Assembly: GCA_021904315.1 (NCBI GenBank) | Contig: CM038912.1 | Span: 7,217,061-7,281,060 of the forward strand | Length of the DNA stretch: 64,000 nucleotides | Source of the DNA: Sphagnum magellanicum | Lineage: Eukaryota > Streptophyta > Sphagnopsida > Sphagnales > Sphagnaceae | Reading direction: 5' to 3' | Part shown: piece by piece, positions 51,880 to 63,089 of the stretch | Position numbering within the stretch: the stretch's first letter is position 1 | How the letters are laid out: the number at the start of each line of letters is the position of its first letter | Notes under the pieces: model-generated | What the model was told of the DNA's origin: nothing | The model's input: only the letters and a program-made list of their open reading frames with translations | Databases searched by the model: none | Program-made: the position numbers and the translations under genes

Positions 51880-54030
51880 CATGATGTTTGGGCTATTAAA
51901 TTTACATGTGGGTTGAAGCAATTATTAGTCATGAAGGGAAGATGAACTAGGGAATAATGACCATGTAAGATGTGGAATTTGTAACGAGGTTGAAAAGAAA
52001 AGAAAAACTTTTGGTTGTTAAATTTGATGGATTGCAAAAAAACATGCAGGTTGTTGGTAAGCAACATTTGCATGTCTGAGGGTGGTTGTTGGTCAATACT
52101 ACATAAACAACATTCGTCGACATGTCAAGACTAAATAACAATATGCTACTTTTCATGGGCGAATTTTTGTGGCTCAATAAGTTGCAAATGGAAACCTTGT
52201 ATAATATAAAAGAAAATTCATGTAGTTTGTCACAAATTTTCATTTGTTGAAGCATGATGGCCTATGATAGACTTTGAAAATTATAAAAAGCTATTTGATT
52301 TCTTGAAAATGCCAAACAACCTTTGGAAGCATTGGACCAACACAATTGCTTGGAACATGGCTGAAACTATTCATGAATTTGCGATCTAGGCCATTCGTCC
52401 AACAATGTAGAAAGCCCATTTTATTTTTATATCTTGTGATGAAGTGACCACCACTGATAATCAATCATGGATTTATGTCCATGTGTACGTTGTGGAAACA
52501 ATTCCCAATTTTTTTGACACTATAACAAGTTGTTGAAGGTTCTCATGGTGACAATTTGACAAAGGTAATTGTGGATTTTTACTTTTGTATGGTGGTCTTT
52601 TAGAATCCAACTTGGCTTTGAAGTTTATATGTTTTGGAATAGATGGTGTGATGACATTCTAGGGTTCAAAAATTGGGGTTATAGTGTAGTTGAGGGAAAA
52701 GGGTGTGCCCTTCCTATTAGGTGTGCACTATGTTACACATTGAACCAATTTAGTTGTGTAGATGTTATTTCAATTGTCCTTAGTTGCAAAAATTGAGACA
52801 ATGCTCCAATTTGTTTATAATAATTCAGCACAAAACCTTGATTAATATTTGGAAAGAATGAAATTATCCAAATTTTTGGAGAAGAAGGCACTGAAAATTT
52901 TGTGCATGTGAAAACACATTGGATTTCAATGTTGTCTCTTATGAAACACATTTTAGTAGAGTATAAGTCCATGGTCATGAACATTTTTATGAGCATGCAT
53001 CAAACACAACAACAAAAGGAAACTTAGACCTTCTTTGTGATGTGGAAACCTTTATGGGTTTGAGTTGTATCCTACCCTTGTTTGAATGTATGTAATTTTT
53101 GTTAAAGTTCATTCAAGCTTAGGATATATTCATTTGTGATTTTATTGATGTAGTTAAAGTTTTTGAAGGAAATTTGTACATGTTGCATTTTGATACAATT
53201 ACAAGTTATGGGCATGTTAATGGAATTTTTCAAACATTCCTTGTAATTGTGCATCATTCATATGATCCTTTACATATGGATTGGATTTTTGAACCTAATT
53301 TTGGTGTGGATTATGTGAGGTTTCAATTTTTTTCTCACATGTACATGGTTCATAAAAGGGATGTGTTACATGGTTGTTTAAGTTGTGTTTCTAGACTTGA
53401 TTGGTTGAATGAAGTTGAAGTTGTGAAACAATAATGCAATGTTGCAACTGTTGGCCTCATTCAATAACTTGAACAACAATTCTCATCTTAAGACATTTTG
53501 AATGCCACTTGTGTAATCTATCTTCAATTTTGGGTGCAACTTGAAGTTAAGAAGAAGTTTACGGTTCAACTTTCCATTTTAAAAACACATTGCTATTTTG
53601 GCAAGTAGATTGGCCCAAAACAATTGTTCATCCTACCCTTGCTTGATGACATTATTGGTGCAATAATCAAAGTTTTTCAAGCTTACTATGTTTGTCATTG
53701 CCATGTTGCCATGACTATTATTCTGGATTGTAATCCTTGCATTAAAATGTGGACTAACTTGGCCAACAATCAACTATTTTCCCATCAATTGTTTGAATGG
53801 CTAAAATTCATTGAGTTATCCATGGCCATGATTATGGGCATCGTTGAAGATGAAAGATGTTGATCTAATATGGGGTTTATGAAAAACAAACTAAAGAATA
53901 GACTAACAACCCATTTCGATTTGGTTGTCAAGATGTTCATAAGTTCTTTATATTGAACATTTTCCCATTTGCTGCAACAATGAGTTCTTGGATTGTTGCA
54001 AAAGGATAGTTCAAACAACCAAAAATCTCT
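51880..54030 (+). pseudogene. hAT-type (hAT dimerisation family) transposase relic
   Basis: Reading across frames on the + strand recovers most of a plant hAT-derived transposase in the expected order. An N-terminal Cys-bearing zinc-finger-like part lies at about 51965-52060 (CGICNEVEKK, VKFDGLQKHAG). A central block follows (FLKMPNNLWKHW near 52300, CDEVTTTDNQSW near 52436), then MGLSCILPLFEC near 53053, DPLHMDWIFEPNFGVDYV near 53266 and RDVLHGCLSCVS near 53358. A C-terminal hAT dimerisation segment is at about 53750-53920 (GIVEDERC, then MKNKLKNRL). At least ten stops and several frame changes interrupt it, so it cannot encode a working protein. Terminal inverted repeats and target duplications were not found. 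The family assignment rests on remembered motif order. Confidence 0.72.
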
Positions 54031-55499
54031 AAACCCTAACCCTTTATGTAATATGTTATTCATGTGCTTTTGTTATGATATTTGCAATACTTGTTTCATT
54101 TCATTCAATTATGTTGATTTGGTTGGTACGAGCTTTGAGATGTATGCAATATAATTTTTGTGCACAATTTGAATTCCATTGAAGTAGTATATCATTTTTA
54201 GTTGTTTTTTTTTGCAGGCAATTTCTTATATTATAATGGCCAAGGTCTTCAAGATCGAGGTTCAATTCCTTTAGGACATTTTAACATTAGACTTTAGTGT
54301 GTATTAATTTTTGCATCTTGTTGTCATTTTTTCACCATTGAAATGTGAGTGTTAGCCAACTTACCTACATGAAATTTCACTCAATAACCATTTATCTATA
54401 TGGAGTTACACATAGTAATAATTTTTTTTGCCTTTGGTTCTACTAAATTGCTGGTTTATATACCTTTAATAACATAAGGTTGCATTTCATTTTTCTATTT
54501 TGCATTTCATTTTGTAGCCGGTTTTTAGGCTTGTTTGAACAAGCATAGCCACTTGATCATGCAAAAAAAGGTGCTAGTTGCCAAATTGGCATACTTAAAT
54601 TACTTGCAAATAGTCGCCGATGCCACATTGCAAATATGAAAAAAAAACATTGATTCTAACATTTTTACAAGTGTTTTCTTAGGTGGGATATATAGCCAAT
54701 TTAATGGCTCAATTTCAATGCAATTCAATGATTAATAAAGAGGACATGTAAAATGAAATCAGACATTTCAAGGAGAGTGTAATTGATTTTTCATTTCACA
54801 CATTCTATGATGAAAAATCGATTACACTTTGGAAACTGCCCTGGAAGAACTTGTTACCATCGAATAGAATTGCCACACACCCTACCAGCTTGCCACATTC
54901 CTGAGTGGAATGGGTTTACTGGGCCTATTCCACGGTACATAATGGGCTTCAAATGGATGGGGAATGGGTGGGCTGTTGGTTCACTCTGACTCATAATTCT
55001 CTTTTTGGTGGAAATTCAGGTTGAGTTGAGGTTACTTTCCTTTCTTGAGGGGTATCTATTACCTATCCCTAGTGTTAGCCAGTGATGGTTCTAGACCCCA
55101 GTGCAGCCTACTCAATTCACTAACTGAATATACCTAATTACTTATTGTGTGTATTAGTAGCTAGAAAAGAGTTGTAATTCTTATTGAGATAGAGCTTATG
55201 GATTTGTCAGGACCTGGACCCATGTTCCCAAAATGATCACTATGTAAGGTCGTAGTTAGTACAAAGGACCCAAGAGCCAAGACCAGGGAGCAAATCCCCT
55301 CATGCTTGTGAAGTACCTTAGATTATACAGACAGGTTCTTCTGCCTGTCCCCCCCATTTTCCCTTTGATTTCATTTGTCTCTTTTTCTTTCTTTGCCCCC
55401 ATGACACATGTGGGAGGAATAGCTACAAACGGATCATATGGTGCACTTGTAAGCAAAGTACCTTTGACTACATAATATAACAGGACCAAGGGTAACAAG
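54031..55499. other. AT-rich spacer, no gene seen
   Basis: No coding frame with a motif. A hairpin-forming inverted repeat lies at 54776-54828 (listed separately). Confidence 0.45.
54776..54828. repeat. 19 bp inverted repeat, one mismatch
   Basis: Left arm 'agtgtaattgatttttcat' (54776-54794) pairs with right arm 'atgaaaaatcgattacact' (54810-54828) across 15 bases. The single mismatch falls in the centre of the arm. Confidence 0.85.
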
Positions 55500-55826
55500 A
55501 GGTTTGTCAGACTGTGGCCTTGCAATTTACATTAAAAATTATCTTAAGGCAAAAGAATAATTATGGAAATTCAAATATTTCAGCATGCAAAAATATTAGC
55601 TTCAAAAAAAAATCCTCTAAAAGAAACCAAATTCCTTCAAGATATCATAACTCTATAACTAATCTCAAGTTTCAACAGAAGCCAAAATATCAGATTCTTT
55701 CAAAAATCCTCATTAAAAAAATAGACCTATTATTATTACCTAGGGGGGCCAAAATCCCTTAAGCTACTATATATACTCTATAATGAATCTAAACACAATA
55801 ATATCCTTGCCTTGGTAGTCAAGGCC
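55500..55826 (-). repeat. Dispersed repeat family A, copy 3 (inverted)
   Basis: This is the reverse complement of the family seen at 905 and 40646. It contains 'aatcctctaaaagaaacc', 'caaaatcccttaagctac', 'acacaataatatccttgcc' and the AAT run followed by 'cctaggggggccaaaatccc'. One end reads ggccttgca (55516), the other aaggcc (ending 55826). Similarity extends left of 55516, as in the other copies. Confidence 0.75.
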
Positions 55827-56695
55827 AATAAAGCTCTTGATCTGTCATCCACTTAAGGAGCGCAACCATTCAGCTAAATAGGTAGGGTGTTCTTAGCAAG
55901 GGCTATTAGTCCAGGCCAAAAATAGTGGCAGCCAATTTTAGGAATAGAATTGTGGTCAGCCTGGAAAATAATAGGCTTTGTTTCTTTCCATCTGTTTGTT
56001 GCCTGGTTTAGGGTTTAGGGTTTACTGCAACAACAACAACAACTGCAAAGAACATATTATCATGCTGCTACCAATCAAGGGGTGTGTATATAACCAGTTT
56101 TGTTTTCCAAACAAATTTTGTCACTTTTTGACAGAAAAATTGGGAATTTTTTGGGAACTTTTCTCTAGTGTAAATTTGACCGAGTTTTATCAATTTTTGG
56201 AAATTTTGTGTCAAAATTTTTTATCACACAAAATTGAAAATAGAACCCCCGGTTAACCAAATAATCATTGTTGAAGGCGTGGGATGAATTAATAGGTCCT
56301 TTATTTGTCTCTTTAGATGTTCAGAGTTTGGGTGGGTGGCTGATTCTTCACAATTAGTGTGAACTCCCTGCAAACTCTGGGGGTTGAAGTGTTGCCTAAG
56401 AATGGCTTTGGTTAGCCCCTCAAATTATAGAAGAAATTTATTTTGAGTTTGTGGTTGGATTTTCATGCCAACAATTAATTAATTTTTAAATTTTTATTCT
56501 TATTTAATGATTTGCAATAGAAAAAATTCTTTAAATTTTGGGTGCTTATTTTGGCCTTTACCACAATTTTTTTATGTGTGGAACAAATGGAAGAATCCAT
56601 TGCAAAGAGAAAAGAAAAACCAACGGAATTACTTGGCCAGATTTTCCTAGTGTACCTAGAGATACTCTTACAAAGCATTTTATGACCGCTGGGGC

Positions 56696-56747
56696 GGGCC
56701 TTACAAAAACAGAAAATGGAAGCAAGCATTCTGTTTTTGTAAAGCCC
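56696..56747. repeat. 19 bp inverted repeat, one mismatch
   Basis: Left arm 'gggccttacaaaaacagaa' (56696-56714) pairs with 'ttctgtttttgtaaagccc' (56729-56747) across 14 bases. Confidence 0.85.
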
Positions 56748-56895
56748 CGCGGCCATTTAAAAAATAAAATTCCATGATACCAAGTGGGTATCCTGTAGGT
56801 ATACACTGGGTATCACATGACAAAAAAAAGGAATAAAGTGGGGTCCAATTTTTACACCATGTAAAGCCCATGGATGAGAGCTTTGCAAAAATTTG

Positions 56896-56973
56896 AGACT
56901 CCCTTGGGTCCTGCCTTAGGGTCCCTTATTTCCAAGACTCCCTTGGGTCCTTCCTCAGGGTCCCTTATTTCCC
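56896..56973. repeat. 39 bp tandem duplication
   Basis: Two adjacent copies of 'agactcccttgggtcctgcc' + 'ttagggtcccttatttcca' with three or four differences. Confidence 0.85.
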
Positions 56974-58453
56974 TAAAGCACCCATCGTGGGGCTTTATCC
57001 TACATGAAAAGCCGTGGAGGGGCACACCCACACCCAATCCTCTAACCACACTTTTAACTTGGGAATAGTATTCTATTTAGGGATTTCTGGACATTTAGGG
57101 TTGTCTGAATGTCTACCACATGGCAGATTTAAATTTGTGCACCATTTACTTCAGGTTTAGAAATTTTAGGACCCAAGTAAGGGCTGGAAAAAGTTGGGGC
57201 CAACTTTGAGCATTTTGGGCTTGTTGTTTGGGGGCCCCAACTCACTAATAAATGCTAGAACATTGACTTTATTAATAAATACTCGAACACTAGCCCAAAG
57301 GGCTTTCAAATTGGCTTCACAAATTCGTTGGTATCCTTTTTAGCCTTGGGGCCAATACAAGGCCATAAAGTTCAGCATTTATTAGGTACTTGGGGCAGAT
57401 TGAAAAGTTTTTTTCTAATCACTTAACTCCTAGTGTAAAAGCCCTTGGGGGCTGATTTCAACTTTTGCACCAATAGGAATGCTTGATTTGAGTTGAACCT
57501 TGGCCTTGACTCCTTGTCTAAAGTGGGCTTTAGTTTTGCCAACATTGAGCCCCTGCATTGACACAATCTATATTGTGCAAGTTAAAGGATAGTGGTAGCA
57601 AAGTCCTATGATAGGTATCAGGGGCAATTAAAAAAAATTCATGGGCATCATTTTCTTTTGGAAATGAGCCTAATTTTGATAGGCAACAAGTCTTAGAGAA
57701 AATTTAAAATATTGCTGGTTTTTAGTTCTCATACCCTAGGGTCAGTTTCCACATTGAAACAATATATAATTATTTCATTTTTCGAAAAATCAATTCGTTT
57801 TTGAAAATTTGAAATTATTTTCTTTTCATGATCTACACTAGGTAGTATACTATGCTATTCTCAATATGAGTAGTGAAAATCAGTCAGATCATAGCCAGAG
57901 ATTATTATGGCATTTTTCATCACCTTAGCTTTATATTTTCACCCCCAAAAAAAAGGTTTCAATATTGAAATGATATTATATAATGACAAAACTGACCCTA
58001 GGGTAAGGTAATAATCTACTCAATTGCAAAGAATATCAAAATAGTTGGCCAGACATTTGGGCTTTTTTTTTGGATTTTTCAATTAGTTCTACTAAAGGAG
58101 TTTTGCAAAATTTGCAACAGCTTTGCCATGGTGTGATGTTTTCAGATCTCAACTGATTCAAAAATCTGTTTGTGATGCTAGTGAAAAGCATAGTTTTCAA
58201 ATACCTATGGGATGGAATTCGGAGTTAGTAGAGGCATTTGCACAAGACAACCCCCCTTAACTTCATATGTGAAAGTGAACTATTAGAGGCTTTATTTGCA
58301 AAACAAGTACCTAAATGGCTATTGATTTAAATAAAGGCTAACTTATATCATGTTAGTGAAAAGCCCCTTTTGGGGCTACTTTGAAATTAAACCAAGTGTG
58401 AGGTGTGGCCATTGGTGCATTTGTTCCATATCCTTTTATTTTGGCAATTTTGG

Positions 58454-58542
58454 GTTTCCTATCCAACTTCTTTTGGGGCCCTATCCAATTTTGCCAAAAG
58501 AAAGTAATTAGATATGGCCCCAGAAGAAATTGGATAGGAAAC
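58454..58542. repeat. 27 bp inverted repeat, two mismatches
   Basis: Left arm 58454-58480 (gtttcctatccaac... ttttggggcc) pairs with right arm 58516-58542 (ggccccagaagaaattgg... aaac) across a 35 base loop. The left part of the loop repeats 'ctatccaatttt'. This could be a small foldback element. Confidence 0.85.
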
Positions 58543-58956
58543 TGAAAACTCGTTATTGAGTAGCTAAAGATTTTTCTTCCTTTCTCATCCGCCGCCCACC
58601 ACCTGCCCCCCACCCCAAAAAGAAATCATCAAAAGGAGAATGGAGAAGTTGAAAAAAGAACTCAGCAATGAGCACCCACCCATTGTATCATCCATCCCAA
58701 AAACACTTGTAATATTGGGGGTGGGAGGGCTTCAAAAGAGGGGCGTTTGTGTCTAAATTGATGCATTGATCCCTTTGTTCTATTGATAATTCTGGAATAA
58801 TTCAAAAAAAAAAAAAAACTGAGATACCTACCTATACACACAAAATTCTTGAAATGTAGCAAAATATCATAATTTCAAAACTGTTAAGCACATATTTCTC
58901 CATAAATATTAAAAAATCAATACCCACTTAATTGAGGAAAAAAAAAATCCCCAAAA

Positions 58957-60224
58957 ATGCTGGCAAAGACTCATCACTCAATCCTCTCTTTTTGTTTCAT
59001 TTGTCTACAAATTTATAAATTGGGAAAGAAATCCAAAAAAACCAAAAACAAACCAAAAACAAAAAACAAAACAAACAAAACAAAACAAAAAGAAGTAGCA
59101 CCCACAATCCATTTGACACCAGTCAAAACAAACACAGTAAAACTTGGTCTTCTCTTTTACTGTAGCAACGTAAAGATAAAAAAAACAAGTAACCCTGTCT
59201 GCTCTGCCGTTGTCGCTGTCTGGCTGGCTGGCTGGCTGTCTGCCTGTCCCCTCCCCGCCCTCTCAAACTCATCATCAGCGGTCAGGTAAAAGAACCAGGA
59301 AAACTGGGAACTGGGTCGGAAGGGCGGGTGCCAGGTTTGGGGGGGGGGTAAGGTAAAAGTAAAAGAAACTCCGTCAAGCAAAGCGACAAAAGGTAAACGG
59401 CAAATAAACAGAAGCTGCGGGAGAAATTACCTTGTTCAGTAGCAGTTAAAAAACACAGTAAATAGTACTACTACTTTAACTACTACTTTCAGTCACAGTA
59501 ACCAGTAAAGTAAAAACATGTTAATAAATACTCTTTACTACGCATGAAAGCTCCAGAATTCGGTGCAGGAGACTATAATTATATTACAAATCAATATATG
59601 ATATATAATATGATTAGCATAGACGCAGACAAATTTTTTTAAAAAAAATCAGTTTATTAATTTGGGTGTCTGTATTTACTTGATTTTCATAACTAATAAA
59701 GCACACTTTCTTTTGACAGTACCAAGAAAATAAATAAATTACAGGTTTGATGATGCCTTTATTATTTTTAGTTGTTTAATTTTGGGTATTATCTTAAATG
59801 TGGTAATACATTTTTTTAATAATCAAAAGAGTTATCAAATAATTGAATCAGTTTATTAATTTGGCTCCAGAATCCAGAGTCCATTTATATTCTGTATTTA
59901 CTTAAGTTTTCAAAATTAATAGATTACATTTTTCTTTTTTTTAGCAGTAACCCAAATAAAACGGAGTTGGAATTTTGATTTTGATGCCTTTTCAAAAATG
60001 TCCTGTCAATTAAAAATTGGTGTGGAGATTATCTGAATAATATGTGGTACATAAATAAATAAATAAATAAATAAATAAAGATAAATGGTAAATATATTAT
60101 AGTTAAAACTTAAGAGTTATTTTTACAATTATTCTTTTTATTCTTGATTCTTTTCCATATTAGGCTAGTTGCACCTCGTTTTGCTTTTATCTTTTAAAAC
60201 TTACTTTCTTTTTAATTCCTTGCT
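58957..60224. other. Upstream flank of the CRF gene, no gene seen
   Basis: A GC-richer patch at 59195-59350 has (TGGC)n at about 59219-59239 and a G run near 59339-59348. It is followed by AT-rich DNA with (AAAT)n at 60052-60080. This may be distal promoter, but no defined regulatory site is claimed. Confidence 0.4.
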
Positions 60225-61366
60225 TTGATTACGTACCCCCCTCCCCCCTCCTCTCATAAAGAAAGAAACTCTCCTTCTTTTGCTCTTGTTCTGTTGCCGT
60301 CGTCGCCGTCGTTGCCGTCGCTCTTGTTCGTGTGTCCTTCGTCGCTGCCACTGTTGCCGCTGCACCGGCGTACTTTGCCTTCGCTCGCAAGAATATTGTT
60401 GGCATTCTCAGTAGAGGAGAGGCGAAGTTTCGTAGCAAACAGATCCGGTTTGGTTTTCTTCGGCTTCTTCTTCTTCTTCTTCTTCTTCTGGAGGATGCGG
60501 ACTTATATCTTCTCAAGAGATTGTAATCCCAGTCTTTGTTTCTTCTCGAGTATGGTTTGTTGTCGTTGCTTTGTTTGTACAACAACACACGGAGAATCCG
60601 TACTCGCTTTTCAGTGAAACTATCCGTCCTCTTCTTTGTCAAGTGTATTCGTTGCTGCCGATTTCTTCTTTCTCTTCTCCTTTTGTAGCTGCTTTTCAAA
60701 CAAGTACAAGCGACGCCTCTTCTTCTTTCTTGTTGACGTTTTCTCAGCCTGTCACGCTCGCTCCCGCACCGACCAAGCAAGAGACCGCAACTCTGCGCTC
60801 ATGTACTTGTCAGGTATTTGCCTTCTTCTTCTTCTTCTTCTTCTTCTTCTTCTTCTTCTTTCAGTTTTTGTTTCAGTCATACTGTGGTGCCGGAGACCAG
60901 CACGCCACCAATGCTATCGCTTCTTTTGTTTCTTGCTTGTTCTTGCTGGAAGTGTTCGCGACAAACTAGGAATGCCGCTACCTGTCCTTTGCATTTTGCA
61001 GCTCCCTTTCTCTGTCTGTCTGTCTGTCTGCATCTGTCTGTCTGTCTCTGTCTATTATTAGTCATTTCTATTCCTTGATGAAGCGAGAACTTGCAGGAAG
61101 GGAATGTACTGGGATCAATCACAGAAGAAACGATTGACAAGAAGCACAGCTCAAGAGACGAAGAATAGCAGGTTTGCCGAGGACTCGTGTCTACATTGTC
61201 TGCATTGTTCTACAGGTTATCTCGATAATATCGCGCGCGGCAGCGAGCGTCGTGCATGCAGAACTACAGCGGATGGACGGACTGTAAGAAAGAAACAGAC
61301 GACAAATCCAGCCAGCCACATCACTGGGCTCCTGCACCTCTCCGACTGCAGAAACGTCGTTGCAAT

Positions 61367-61426
<60 letters not shown>

Positions 61427-61427
61427 C
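60225..61427 (+). promoter_or_regulatory. Presumed promoter/5' leader of the CRF gene
   Basis: This region is pyrimidine-rich, with TTC runs at about 60462-60488 and 60819-60861, a (TCTG)n run at about 61013-61050, and a (GA)n tract at 61371-61426 ending just before the chosen start codon. A possible leader intron runs from a donor near 60813 (tgtcag|gtattt) to an acceptor at about 61096 (cttgcag). Open frames here encode mostly Ser, Leu or Phe runs from the microsatellites and are not called as genes. GA tracts are binding sites for plant BPC/GAGA factors, which is general knowledge and untested here. Confidence 0.5.
61371..61426. repeat. (GA)n tract next to the CRF start codon
   Basis: About 28 GA units with one interruption ('gagg'). 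The tract is in an open frame with the downstream CDS, where it would read as alternating Glu-Arg. Confidence 0.95.
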
Positions 61428-63089
61428 ATGCCAGGTCCTCAGTCCCTTCCTCCTAAAAGCCTCACCATCTGCCGCACAACGTTGCCGAAAATCAGCAAGA
61501 AGGTGGTTGTGAAACGAGAGCTGTTGATGGATGACTCTGAGGAGGAGGACGAGGAGTGGGATTCCAGGACGCGGATCCGACCGAGAAAAGTGAGAGTTAT
61601 CTGCACGGATCCTGATGCCACCGATTCCTCTAGCGAGGAAGAAGGCAGCAGCAGTTTTCGCCACAACCATTTCACTCCAGGCGGCTTGCGGCAGCGGAGA
61701 AATGTACAGGAGATCGGCTTCCGAGCAGATTTATACTCTCCTTCATCTGAGTCGGATTCTGAAGACGAAGAAGGCGGTGCAGCGGAGGTTCCAAGCTACC
61801 ACTCTGTCTTCACAGCAACCGCAATGAAATGTGGATTCAATTGTGCAAGATCCAGCACATTCCATGACAAAGAACCGAGCAAGTTTGGGACGACATCGGC
61901 GGGTTCTTGGCAAATGAAGAAGAAGGAGAAGGCGGAGGAGAAAAAGGTAGCCAAGAAATCTAGCAAGAAGGAAACGGCCTCGGAGAAATCCAGCATCGTC
62001 AAGTCTTCGACTACTACTACTACGGTGGTGAAGAAGATGGGTACCGGCGATTTTCTTTCATCGCAAACTGGTTCTAGAGCTGGTTCCATAGAATTTCAGA
62101 AGACAGGAGAAGAGGGCGCAGGAGGAGTGAAGCCCCGCAAGTATAGAGGAGTGAGGCAAAGGCCATGGGGAAAGTGGGCTGCCGAGATTCGGGATCCTTC
62201 CAAGGGGGTGCGCCTGTGGCTTGGAACCTACGACACAGCAGAGGAAGCTGCTCATGCTTATGATAAAGCTGCACGGGAGATTCGAGGTTCAGAAGCACGG
62301 ACGAATTTCCAAGGGGTGGTAGTGCCCTCAGCTGGTGCAGGTCCTTTATTGCAAATTGAAAGCAAGGCTGAGAACAGAAATGCAGAGGATGGGTGTCAAA
62401 GAAAGCTCACTGACTCACCAGAAAAAGAGATGGCTAGTAAAGCAATGACAAGATCTGACCATATTGCAGACTCTGCTGATGAAGACATTGCAACTGAGAT
62501 GATGGAGCAATGCTCTGACATTTATGATGAGTCTTTGGACCACCCATTGGAGGAGCAATTCAATGACTTTCCTCATCCTGCTGATGAAGAGTGTGGTTTC
62601 TTTGTCAGCTCCTCATCGCCCTCCTCTGTTATAGATGGGTGTATGAGTAATTTTTCTGCTGAGCACTCCCTATGCTCCTTCCCTGAAACTACTTCAGAGC
62701 ATTCAGTTTGCGAACAATTCTTAAGTGGAGAAGATGATTCAATTGAAGGATGTTGTCTTTCAGAAAGTACAGTCTGTTTGCCTCAAGAGAGGATACAAGA
62801 TTGTGCTGCAGAGCAACAGCAGGCAAGGGAGCAGCATGGTAGTTCAGCGGATTCAAAGCTAGAAGTGGGAGAAGAAGACCTCTGTGACAATGCTGCCATA
62901 CACCTCCCACAGGCTTACTTTGAAGATGTGGATTTCATTCTTGATACGTTAAGCTGTGCAGATGGAGGACAGGATGAACAAATGATAGACTTCTCTGCAA
63001 TCAGCTTTGATCTCCTGGATGACGATGGGGTTGACATTACAGATTTGGTCTTTGACAAGACAAACAGTTGGTTTGGCAGGCATCAATGA
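61428..63089 (+). CDS. AP2/ERF transcription factor of the CRF (cytokinin response factor) group
   Basis: Single-exon gene, 553 aa, encoding a nuclear DNA-binding regulator. Order of parts: an N-terminal CRF domain at residues 53-72 ([20 protein letters not shown]), which mediates protein contacts in this group; an acidic and Ser-rich stretch (SESDSEDEE); a Lys-rich segment at about residues 164-190 ([19 protein letters not shown]), a likely nuclear signal; and one AP2 domain at residues 238-294 ([19 protein letters not shown] ... [18 protein letters not shown] ... ARTNF). The Ala and Asp of WAAEIRD are the ERF-type, not DREB-type, residues. A long acidic C-terminus follows ([19 protein letters not shown]), a likely activation region. 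The start at 61428 is chosen because the frame upstream (open to 61104) runs through the GA microsatellite. The protein is longer than usual for CRFs because of the 165-residue linker between the two domains. Confidence 0.92.
   Translation: MPGPQSLPPKSLTICRTTLPKISKKVVVKRELLMDDSEEEDEEWDSRTRIRPRKVRVICTDPDATDSSSEEEGSSSFRHNHFTPGGLRQRRNVQEIGFRADLYSPSSESDSEDEEGGAAEVPSYHSVFTATAMKCGFNCARSSTFHDKEPSKFGTTSAGSWQMKKKEKAEEKKVAKKSSKKETASEKSSIVKSSTTTTTVVKKMGTGDFLSSQTGSRAGSIEFQKTGEEGAGGVKPRKYRGVRQRPWGKWAAEIRDPSKGVRLWLGTYDTAEEAAHAYDKAAREIRGSEARTNFQGVVVPSAGAGPLLQIESKAENRNAEDGCQRKLTDSPEKEMASKAMTRSDHIADSADEDIATEMMEQCSDIYDESLDHPLEEQFNDFPHPADEECGFFVSSSSPSSVIDGCMSNFSAEHSLCSFPETTSEHSVCEQFLSGEDDSIEGCCLSESTVCLPQERIQDCAAEQQQAREQHGSSADSKLEVGEEDLCDNAAIHLPQAYFEDVDFILDTLSCADGGQDEQMIDFSAISFDLLDDDGVDITDLVFDKTNSWFGRHQ

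Larger units (their letters stand above)
55827..58956. other. Intergenic region with hairpins, no gene seen
   Basis: No supported gene. Contents are telomere-like TTTAGGG units at 56005-56024, a 39 bp tandem duplication at 56896-56973 ('agactcccttgggtcct' twice) and two hairpin-forming inverted repeats (listed separately). Many words built on 'ttggggcc' and 'ggtatc' recur. Confidence 0.5.

Noticed and set aside
54230-54300. tRNA-like 'gaggttcaattcct' string
   Set aside because: It resembles a T-loop, but no acceptor stem, D arm or anticodon arm could be paired around it. No convincing tRNA was seen anywhere in the window.
60229-60780. 183-codon minus-strand ORF rich in Arg
   Set aside because: Its Arg and Ala runs are the reverse complement of TTC and GTCGTC repeats in the CRF leader. 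It is translated microsatellite, not a protein family.
60571-61061. Overlapping 132- and 141-codon + strand ORFs upstream of CRF
   Set aside because: They are mostly Ser, Phe or Leu runs from the TTC and TCTG repeats, with no conserved segment. They are taken as leader sequence.
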